51,804 bases of DNA, taken from NCBI GenBank assembly GCA_030849075.1, contig JASAOO010003388.1:1-51804 (forward strand), given 5' to 3'. Positions 42,001-47,057 of the stretch are shown here, one piece after another. How positions within the stretch are numbered: position 1 is the first letter of the stretch; each line of letters begins with the position of its first letter. Below the pieces are notes generated by a model, which saw only the letters and a program-made list of their open reading frames with translations, made no database searches and was not told the DNA's origin. Source of the stretch: Zelonia costaricensis (lineage: Eukaryota; Euglenozoa; Kinetoplastea; Trypanosomatida; Trypanosomatidae). A program made the translations under genes and the position numbers.

Positions 42001-42099
42001 AACGCTGTGACTGTCGTGCAGTGCAGCCGGGCTGAGCGGGGCACCCGAGAAGAGCAGCGCGGGGTCGTACCACTGCAGCGACTCGGCGTGAACGTACAT
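33052..42099 (-). CDS. VPS18: VPS18, HOPS/CORVET tethering-complex core subunit, greatly expanded
   Basis: 3015 residues from the ATG at 42099; typical VPS18 is about 970-1000. An upstream GTG at 42108 coincides with the predicted splice acceptor and is rejected as the start. The N-terminal part is a beta-propeller broken by long disordered inserts; the characteristic DPTGHY strand follows the KIDACIVAVDD segment (about 300-330). The middle has alpha-solenoid helices such as HAYGGYLLTSRRFTEAAVQL. Near the C-terminus are YLALGCHRDAVELAL, FNLTDVLPELPDHLFM and a helical linker, all recognisable VPS18 elements. A complete RING-H2 ends the protein: C2912, C2915, C2930, H2932, H2935, C2938, C2980, C2983, then LLDTPLSVP as in other VPS18. 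Family role: core subunit of HOPS and CORVET, which tether endosomes and lysosome/vacuole membranes through Rab GTPases. Most of the excess length is Ala/Ser/Gly/Pro-rich. Confidence 0.93.
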   Translation of the reverse strand: MYVHAESLQWYDPALLFSGAPLSPAALHDSHSVHVDEPRASGSPSVEAVQREARQRACGNLLDRLAHRTLSSDPAASGSTAECLDALHHGQRREDGGLRAHSSPHPSFAAERPLRGVLDDVDAGSVHLHAGASDSDADGDDGVDLDASLAWFTRGRHGAAAAGAGHGDGGAGSAARRAQAVRDAFQTLPSRLGAQEESVLCPLNTRTDPLAHVVAAAEVFAVVTARVPQTLYVFDQLNAIPISSCVLGGTTYSATGCVTAAESRDAPPGASAEGSVAEPATSTPPNEHSRSHNTKMKIDACIVAVDDTVAHAWIDPTGHYCVLVFASGACVYYCIPRRGSATAEAAGSGGAKTDAGAGPLAADEAGEDGADAPRRRQQRHREWRAAARRWLRWSRRNSQDASEDASSANLDGRDAAQAAAAARPRGFSLTLRMSAPPRGASRGAHEGGNAAAQGALVTPSCVGWCRCLPAEASEPAMSAEADTSTRQWQWEAMCPDAEVLIGAASGGVLVAARLTRGGAQEARIAFRFPSALAVVPIDSVAALRTRPPPLVPAIDRSAGRAVGAGNVSASGPVAAPSSSGAAERGSGVDERDAASASFPTYAHTPHFLCADEEDERPPQAQPPRPACAGAPDQASAAASPPLPRRCQHPRRCPITDGDGALPCRWVVLVSLRSRLYVFSTPPSSAQPPTPTSLANCSGDDVVSRVPPRLTGNVEDAFAAYMHRESADGHAHRGAAGHAASPVFHADALHNYLTVEPAALSEGSAGGTTRSSPPHRWPPSRVQAAAESHEEEAPTAAPGGTAIETNAAPRPRAASPLQPPPLPRHPLSPSAASPFPATDQTRGTVHLVLPAPTSRHLLDSDGGAAVPPAALPAVFYWQYGAVLVQGVVLCGGGGLEVGSMVHQLVRDSVRRATESQRGDSALDSGLRDLLDGAVRATQDFNAWAGAEGQGASARSAHSHPLDAEVNPAARARSASTPPPPSLPSTVLLPIALLSIVNLNTCLQSLQRLLQLQLTRVPAGAGGPNDGKGDRGDAGENGGTSQQLTYLRCAVRATDGAVVERCSGQSVGGGGRDDGSGAGADAALLHTALQFPWTGRLALRDAAAAGTRASSTDSRRGGVRVVAVPLLDDALARGDMDAEMRRRLCALATAYAKRSPLLFATPVESALRIAAASSASSAASAASPLQARLRPGDAASSPSSSTHSSTRRHHATPPAEPSPAADVARGGWETGRGGRRRTTAARRASWQATAALPTAAQACAAQLEEAGAVEEDEVVVSVSVSYSHIMCTTTAGVYVFAHAAVLPVEEAAQSWRRALVYHAAWPPRRRPPAASTSGVLATAGAAAAPPRPGPLFTALADPASPEMFYVASRARIARLQTPSPFTSAAGRRVFVLQLLAAAARRGRAATAATRSPSISASPGQSRAWLDGDASATTATAALLSAAAAAAAAQVAVVVPSSLAYEVRLRGCLRADAAVIRAGGDERDDAVERAETALSTPLRDGASGSSSGTPMRFRQTPRARTAAAATAPERVVVSAGITLASATFVPDLQDTRCFDSPRLAVSHDDAQHAARSPVIALSALQLEVQDTNPNRLGGSDHGDGSGVDGVELRARASPLDSSATTTTTTTRSDDDSHRIVSVGLRRVPQHRPWSAAPPAPSHSFTALAAAAGAPAAAPHDGSFTHRSGGGAATVSVSSLSAAAAAVASVRRGYPHVAIRRSTRHGTAGGDPCAAAVAAVVPSSGVEDRELLTFLRANPLLHLMVQRAVRLGDAWGPLAQKPLAAAAGGGAGDAVAVPSLPPLPSTQVRAVNIPGFGVLPGAVGLVPLSPTSQPAVACLLLQSPVGADYYSVDHLFEMAFAVCAGAAVSRATASRARTATGHTGKADAEVRWMAAEDAELCDVVRHAYGGYLLTSRRFTEAAVQLGKASPRGPTPTTTILLELVRAFRECGALEPLLVFLRLRLRSLERSAGGLGGHGLQVSVLTTWLVSLELEACSAARARVSRSEGRKDRRTALGASLAGEAAVDLTRVDWIRQRHHLDAPQALLEDTLLRYGRFVDWAVVSKPLLQRLASAPEAVLAAELLGMPGESVVNLVLRQERQYAGVVRLEALLADPTTRAPETRALLRALVRGNAPAAAPAAEVTQEPAGAQLLSVLDAAANSTIGVDARPLSSAMSPRALASLIARVSPVLLRCYPCRLVESVLRALLEQHAAAGAALSPHRLLPALLTYTRRDNESDFEVNKDVAVVLRALELARDAAAAAARAVPSAAQQHRKVRGSGRRHRGLSSPMHGDARGSNTDTATRGEDGSDDEGVAQEGRVALEKVASPSPSSSASSSAPIDFASTSGRPQLARSVHDTRAPAPAPSPPPSPPPAALVEATGEEAADAAAAIGTAPHSTAANLSPVMSLQWGSADELSEPGSVDEDIQLPTPLTAAVAEFPAARPHATAAVFSERHGLFSAVGAPPPVAASATATAAATRRLVLGHLPDDARAPPLDHHAFASTSTTLTRSSASTPVSDSAPTASFDSQLDALIAADGPASSAGTRSEAGTHALFVPGLTPEVVAAALAQAAAASAPLSASSSAHDARNPTEADVRSATALLQPATQNAALSYLGAVADGAVARWAGGGSATAADAPALLVAYAGVLARDGAEADLQGFAERVALQHLRSLDAAKAEPAAAVADITATVPYHLLHVWRLCAARRRWVGCVWVYLALGCHRDAVELALHGVGGEAGLRLAVRLLRLLHDRDVQRERAARVREGLGGFSATSAAVGGDASGGAAAALTGSPSDDAGYAGDVAYTQQQAVRWSRRALWMLVARHLIYASGDAVGDKLGAQTALQLSLRSGGDHFNLTDVLPELPDHLFMAELQEQLLAAVQELARTMRGLRANTAALGRDTRVLHRELSAMAHAPLTLQVDERCVVCGQPALARPFIMYPRCRHLIHAACYHQARPPLPRPTPASALRESTDGVRGNAHTRAARGAADVKECLLCARGRLHRLLDTPLSVPLIGDEVRQPRPRVTLR

Positions 42100-43097
42100 G
42101 CTGGTCACTGGGAAAGGTGAAGGAGAGAGAGAGAGGAGGGGGGAAGCAGGACAATTCTACGTTGCTGCACACCTCCCTCGCATGCACACACACAGACACA
42201 CACATACACACAGACGGACAGACACACACAAGCAACCAGTCAAGCCTGCAGCCTCGTGTACGCATGCGCGTGAGTCGGCGATGCCACGAAGCCAACGAAG
42301 GAATAGAAGCGCACCGTACGTGTACGTGTTGTGGTGTGTGTGCGTGTGTGTGTGTCTGTAGCGTGCACGGATGCACGTTGATGTGTTTCGTATTGCCCAC
42401 GATAAGAGCGAGCACGCACGCGACAGGTGGTCGTCGACGACTTTGACGAGACACGCCCTGCGCGGTGGCTTCTCGGTGCTGCGCGTGTGCGCGTCTGTGA
42501 GTGTGTGTGCGTGTGCGTGTGCGTGCGAATGTGGCTGTTCGTCGGTGAACGCCAGCATTGAATGGGAGGGGCACGAGCGAGGCGTTGCCACGAGGTCGAG
42601 CGGCGAACGGGAGGCGGGAGAAGACAGCAAGGGGCGTTGCATACACACACGCCAACGGCGTACACACCCACACGCACACGCACACACATGCACGCCCATC
42701 GCGTCGGATGGAAGGGCGATCCAGAGCGGAGAAGCCGCTGCGGAAGTCCGGACACGTCACACCTCCGAACGCGTTTGCCGAGGAGCAGGTCTTCTGAGGC
42801 AGCGAGCCCGTGTCCGGGTAGACTCGCCGCACCGTGTCAAGGTCATCCTGAGCATCTCCTTCTTCTACAGCAGGCAATCTCTAGGAACAACAGTAAAGAA
42901 ACCGAGAGTGAGTAATCTAGTAGTGCGGGAGTGGGCGGGGCTCGTGATGGACACCGGCATGGGAGTGCGGGAGGGGGGAGGGGGGAGGGGGACGGACTCT
43001 ACGCAACACGTGGACGCCATGGCTTCGTTGGTATGCCTCTTTCCCATCCATAACTTGCCTCCTCCCCCCCCTCCCCCACAGCCCCCGCCATGCGCGC
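42100..43097. other. 1.0 kb intergenic region between the disordered protein and VPS18
   Basis: No gene was seen. It carries CA-rich runs at about 42184-42228 and 42640-42690, GT-rich runs near 42333-42360 and 42490-42525, and a GGGGA-type run at 42970-42991. A pyrimidine-rich plus-strand stretch (about 43036-43089) lies directly past the stop of the gene at 43098. Confidence 0.65.
42108..42146 (-). promoter_or_regulatory. Candidate spliced-leader acceptor for VPS18
   Basis: On the minus strand 42146-42111 is almost pure pyrimidine, followed directly by CAG with AG at 42109-42108. The ATG at 42099 is the first start after it, leaving only 8 bases of 5' UTR, unusually short; an upstream acceptor is possible. 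This tract is one of the clearest in the window. Confidence 0.55.
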
Positions 43098-44612
43098 TCA
43101 CGCAGCACCGCGAAGACGGCGTCGTTCCTGGGCTGCGCGCAAGGCGGCCGCCTCCTGCGCGAAGCGCTGCAGCGACACCGCGTAGGGGTCCTCCTCCACC
43201 GCCGTGGCGGCTCGAGACGCCTCGCGCGATGCAGCTCCACCGGACATCGAGCTGCTCCGTTCACGGACCTCGACTGACGCACACGAGGTGGTGGCCACAG
43301 AAGACGCGGAGGGGGTGCGGCGACGCGGCACACTGCGGAAGCACGCGTCCCTCGCCGCACTCCTCTCCCCTACCGAGGTGGCGCTGCTCCCCAGCGGGCG
43401 CGTCGTGCTCCTCCCCTCCACGGCTGCGTGCGGTGGAGGCGGCGAAGACCTGCACCGCGCAGCACACGGCGTGGAGTGGCTCGCGAGCAGCTCGCGCACG
43501 AGTCGATCGCGCAGACGCACCACCTCTGCCCGAGTGAGGGCGTCGGCGCAGGGCAGCATCGTGCGCCCGTGTGCGTCGGTTAGCGTCTGCAGGACGCGCC
43601 CCAGACAGCCGCTGCGCAGCCGCACGAGGAGCGGCCCGGAGGCGCCGCTGCCGCGCTGCAGTGCGGCCTCCGTCCACTGCACAGCACGCAGCAGTCGGCG
43701 CTGTCGCTGGGTGGGCACTGCGGCAGCGGCGGTGTTGGCGCCCACACCGCGCGAAGTGAGACGGCACGATGACGCCTTCCGCCACGCCGGTGACGCAGGC
43801 GGGGAGGGCGGAGGTGACGACGACGAGGATGCAGGCCTGGCGGCGCTGGGAGTGCGTCCGGTGCGAGTGCCGCACACGAGGGGGCGGGCAGGAGCTGCCG
43901 CCGGGGCAACGGTGGTGGCCGCATCGCGGCCCACTGCAGAGGCGATGCGCGTCGCGGGCCGACGCCCCGCTGCGCGAGACGCCGCGTCGCTGGGGCCATA
44001 CACGTGTGACGCCTGCAGATGCGGTTGCACGACTGCCGTTCTTGACGGTGTGCGTGGAAGCGCGGCTGCGGCGGCTGACGAGGACTGGGAGGACACGGAG
44101 GCGGCTCGGGAGGATACCGGCTCTGCAGGAGGTGTGGAGTGCATTGTGCAGGCTGCTGCCGTGCGCGGCGGCGACCGCGCGCTTGCCGCGTCGCAGCCCC
44201 AGACTTCTGCGAGGAGCTCGCTGAAGAGGTCCCGTGACGCCGCGGCCGCAACCGTCTCGGTGCCGCCGCTACGGCCGGTGTCGCCCATCAGACGCATGAA
44301 CAGGCGCGGAGCTTCCGCGGGTCGCGTTGGTGCTGCGGCTGCATCGCTCTGTGGCACTCCCGTTGCATCGAGACTGCACGTCTTGCGAGACGTCAAGCAC
44401 GCGGTCGCATTCACGTCTCGCTCACGTAAAGCAGCAAAGACGGGAGTAGGAGGAGGCTGGGGTCGCGTTTGTGGGGCATCGGCGTTGAGAACGTCAGCGT
44501 GTGTGGGGTGCGTGACGGTGCGCTCGTGCAGGCGGGTGCCCCAGCCGGCTCGACGCAGCGCGGCCTGAATGCGCTGCACTTGCGCGCTGTACGCCTCGTG
44601 GTCTGCTCGCAT
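43098..44612 (-). CDS. Unrecognised, mostly disordered protein
   Basis: 504 residues from the ATG at 44612. No known domain was recognised and no function is proposed. The first 25 residues (HEAYSAQVQRIQAALRRAGWG) are predicted helical. Residues about 140-300 are Ala/Ser/Pro-rich and probably disordered. A denser, more ordinary segment at about 303-378 (RRLLRAVQWTEAALQ, then LLVRLRSGCLGRVLQTL and LTRAEVVRLRDRLVRELL) reads as two or three helices and is the likely conserved core. The C-terminus is helical and charged, with AQERRRLR close to the end. No signal peptide or membrane segment was seen. It is judged a real gene because it has an ATG, its orientation and spacing match the cluster, its composition resembles the other coding regions, and a candidate splice acceptor precedes it. 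A long antisense frame over the same DNA is treated as a shadow. Confidence 0.75.
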   Translation of the reverse strand: MRADHEAYSAQVQRIQAALRRAGWGTRLHERTVTHPTHADVLNADAPQTRPQPPPTPVFAALRERDVNATACLTSRKTCSLDATGVPQSDAAAAPTRPAEAPRLFMRLMGDTGRSGGTETVAAAASRDLFSELLAEVWGCDAASARSPPRTAAACTMHSTPPAEPVSSRAASVSSQSSSAAAAALPRTPSRTAVVQPHLQASHVYGPSDAASRAAGRRPATRIASAVGRDAATTVAPAAAPARPLVCGTRTGRTPSAARPASSSSSPPPSPPASPAWRKASSCRLTSRGVGANTAAAAVPTQRQRRLLRAVQWTEAALQRGSGASGPLLVRLRSGCLGRVLQTLTDAHGRTMLPCADALTRAEVVRLRDRLVRELLASHSTPCAARCRSSPPPPHAAVEGRSTTRPLGSSATSVGERSAARDACFRSVPRRRTPSASSVATTSCASVEVRERSSSMSGGAASREASRAATAVEEDPYAVSLQRFAQEAAALRAAQERRRLRGAA

Positions 44613-45472
44613 GCCTCTGCTGCGCCGGCGCCGGCGTCGTGGTGCGGCTTGCGGTGCGGTTGAACAAGCGTTATGGCACCTCTACTGTGTGCGGGTGCAG
44701 GCGTCCGGGGCGGTGGGGGGTGGGGTGGAGGGTCTACGCGCATGTGCGTCCGAGCGAGAGAGAGAGGTGACGGGAAGAGGGGAGTTGTCAAGTTTTCGAG
44801 AAGCGTGAGCGCGTGCAACGCTGGTGGCACATAGCGAACACGCCGCCGTGCAGTACGCGTAGGTGCATCCCTGTACTAGCCCGTGTGTAAGCCTGTCTCT
44901 GTGCGTGTGTGTGTGTGACGTGAGAAGTCAAGACACATCACCAGTAACACGTTCTGTGAGCAAAGTGCGCACGCAAAGGCCTTCACCATGGACTGCTGCG
45001 TGGTGCGGCCGATCCACGGTGTATCGTCAGAGCAATTTGGCGCTGTTTTCTTCGACGTGGCGTGAGCCTTGGTAAGTGACCTCGCGGAGCGCACAGCATC
45101 AAGACCGCGTGGGGGGGAAGGGATCACTCAAGAAGGGCAAGGGCAGCGCGGCCATCAAAACCGCGACGCCGCAGCACCACTAAATTACATCAGGACACCA
45201 AGCATACAAGACAGAGGATTAAAAGGAGTCGTGCGCGTGTCACACAGAGGAACGGGCAGTTGCATCCAAACACAAACGCACACATCGGCGTGATGTCAGA
45301 CGACTGATCAGCCTGCCGTGGGGTGGGGAAGGGGGGAAAAGGGGAACATGTGTAGCCAAGATGCTGCAACCGAAGCTATGTGAACCTCAACACAAGGGCG
45401 TGCCCACCCACCCCCCAACCCTTTTGTCGTCAATTCTTCTTCCCTCCGCCTCCATCCGCTCGTCTGCGCGGT
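44613..45472. other. 0.86 kb intergenic region between centrin and the disordered protein
   Basis: No gene was seen. It contains a short (GT)n near 44904-44917 and otherwise little repeat. A pyrimidine-rich plus-strand stretch (about 45408-45465) lies directly after the centrin stop. Confidence 0.65.
44734..44785 (-). promoter_or_regulatory. Candidate spliced-leader acceptor for the disordered protein
   Basis: On the minus strand a CT-rich tract (about 44785-44752) precedes the first AG at 44735-44734, implying a 5' UTR of about 120 bases for the ATG at 44612. Inferred from pattern. Confidence 0.4.
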
Positions 45473-46051
45473 CTAGTACAGCGAGGTCTTCTTCATCAGG
45501 CGCAGGAACTCTTCCTCGCTGACCTCGCCATCGCCGTCGCGGTCGGCCTCGTCGATCATCTCCTGCAGCTCGGCGTCAGCCATGTTCTCTCCCAGCTCCA
45601 TCGCCACCCGCTTCAAGTTCTGAAATGAAATCTTACCAGTGCCGTCCGTGTCGAAGAGGACGAACGCCTTCAGCATCTCCTCGCGCGAGTCGCGCTGCGA
45701 CATCTTGTGCGTCATGATCTGCACGAACTGCGCAAACGTGATGACGTCGCTCGTCATGTTGCCTGCCGACGCGCCAACAGCGGGCTGCGCAGGCGAGCCG
45801 GCACTGGTACTGCCGCCGCCGCCGCCCGTCACGCTGCTGACGAGCTGCTGAAGCTCCTCCTTGCGCGGCTCGAAGCCAAGGGCCCGCATGGCGATGCGCA
45901 GCTCCCGCACATCGATCGTGCCGCTGCCATCTGTGTCAAAGAGGTCGAAGGCCTCGCGGATCTCCTCCAGCTGATCCTTGCTGAGGTCCGCGTTGGCGTG
46001 TGATGCCGACGTCGCTGGCCGCACCGTTGCGGTCGTGCTCGCGATGCTCAT
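45473..46051 (-). CDS. Centrin (caltractin) with a remodelled second EF-hand
   Basis: 192 residues from the ATG at 46051; ordinary centrins are about 150-175. It is a calcium-binding basal body/bilobe-type protein of the calmodulin superfamily. EF1 loop is canonical (D39 to E50, [12 protein letters not shown]). The EF2 position has no loop: a Gly/Ser/Ala-rich insertion (about 74-100) replaces it before the FAQFVQIM helix. EF3 (D134 to N145) ends in Asn instead of the usual Glu, weakening calcium binding. EF4 is canonical (D170 to E181). The ending KKTSLY matches the centrin-type C-terminus. The N-terminal 23 residues are a Ser/Thr/Ala extension. Trypanosomatids carry several centrins and this one is not assigned to a numbered paralogue. 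A clear splice-acceptor tract lies about 210 bases upstream. Confidence 0.95.
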   Translation of the reverse strand: MSIASTTATVRPATSASHANADLSKDQLEEIREAFDLFDTDGSGTIDVRELRIAMRALGFEPRKEELQQLVSSVTGGGGGSTSAGSPAQPAVGASAGNMTSDVITFAQFVQIMTHKMSQRDSREEMLKAFVLFDTDGTGKISFQNLKRVAMELGENMADAELQEMIDEADRDGDGEVSEEEFLRLMKKTSLY

Positions 46052-46263
46052 GGTATTGAGAAAGAAAGCGGGTTCAGAAGAGAGCTTGATGGAGTGCGTG
46101 GCTCCGTTGTTTGGTCGTCGACCCGCTGATCGCCGCGGCCCCGTGAAGCCCGCGCTGCTGCTGCGCCTCCTCCTTGTGTCCCTCGACGTAGCCTGAGGAG
46201 GTCAAGCACCGAGTGTGACGGTGATGTGATGCTCGAGGGCGACGCAACTTGGCAAGCAGGCGG

Positions 46264-46306
46264 CTGTAGGTAAAGTAGAAAAGAGAAGGCAGTGGGAGCG
46301 GGAGAG
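46264..46306 (-). promoter_or_regulatory. Candidate spliced-leader acceptor for centrin
   Basis: On the minus strand 46306-46268 is a CT-rich tract interrupted by a few purines and ending in TTTACCTAC, then AG at 46265-46264, a textbook-like arrangement. It gives a 5' UTR of about 210 bases to the ATG at 46051. Inferred from pattern; no transcript data. Confidence 0.6.
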
Positions 46307-46315
46307 CTGCGCGCG

Positions 46316-46364
46316 TGTTGTGTGTGTGTGTTGTGTGTGTGTGTTGGGGAGGGAGGGAGGGGGG
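46316..46364. repeat. GT-rich run joined to a GGGA run
   Basis: Two (TG)n blocks split by TTG are followed by GGGA units. Together they form a long mixed simple repeat about 10 bases upstream (in transcription) of the predicted centrin polypyrimidine tract. Confidence 0.8.
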
Positions 46365-47057
46365 TAAGCTCGAGGGAGGAGGTGCGTACGGGATGCTGAC
46401 CGAGACGGAGACGTGATATTCGGGAGGGTGAGAAGCGCAGATGCGTTGCCCGCTGCTCACGCGTGAGGATGAAGGGCGTATGGAAGCCGGCCGGGGTGGC
46501 AGGCAGCGAGGCGAAGCGGCACACCAGCGGGCGGTAGCACCGGGTGCACGCTCCCGCGGCGCCGCTCGTCGATTTCTTCTCCATGAGTGCCCCTCGAGGC
46601 GAGGCTTGAGGAGTGGGAGGGGGGGGGCACTTGCCAACGCCAGTGCCCGCGGCGTCCAGTCGTGTGTGCGCTTCTCCATGTGGATGCACGCGGGCACACA
46701 CGCCAGGCACGAAGCGTTCCGCACACACCATCCACAGGCTTGTTCTCCACGCAGAGTTCGTAGTAAGTTGGGGGGAGGGCACCGTGGAAGCGCTTCTCAG
46801 CTCTCCCGCCTGTAGCACGTGTGCGAGTGTGGCATATCAAGTCGGGTGTGTGTGTGCGCGCGTGTGTGTGTGCGGTTCCATCACCGAGTGGGTCTCCGCG
46901 CTTAGGTGCGCGCCTTAGGCGATTACACAAGACACGCCGGCACAGTGGGAAGCGCCGGAAGAAGAGAAACGAGACGAAGAGCGAACGCAGAACGACGCGG
47001 AGTNCGCACATCAACACGCACATTGCACACGCCAACGAAAAAAAAGGGGAAGAGTAG

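Larger units (their letters stand above)
46052..47057. other. 1.0 kb intergenic region between the poly(A) polymerase and centrin
   Basis: No gene was seen. It contains a GT-rich run joined to a GGGA run (46316-46364) and one unresolved base (N) at 47004, about 50 bases below the poly(A) polymerase stop. Apparent frames crossing this DNA are low-complexity. Confidence 0.65.

Noticed and set aside
43051..43096. Plus-strand CT tract, CAG and ATG, resembling a splice acceptor and start
   Set aside because: It lies at the 3' end of a minus-strand gene and leads only into its antisense frame; better explained as a pyrimidine-rich patch past the stop codon.
43204..44568. A 454-codon plus-strand frame
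   Set aside because: It lies antisense to the minus-strand protein of 504 residues. In GC-rich coding DNA the opposite strand is often open, and its translation is Arg/Ala-rich with no recognisable domain.
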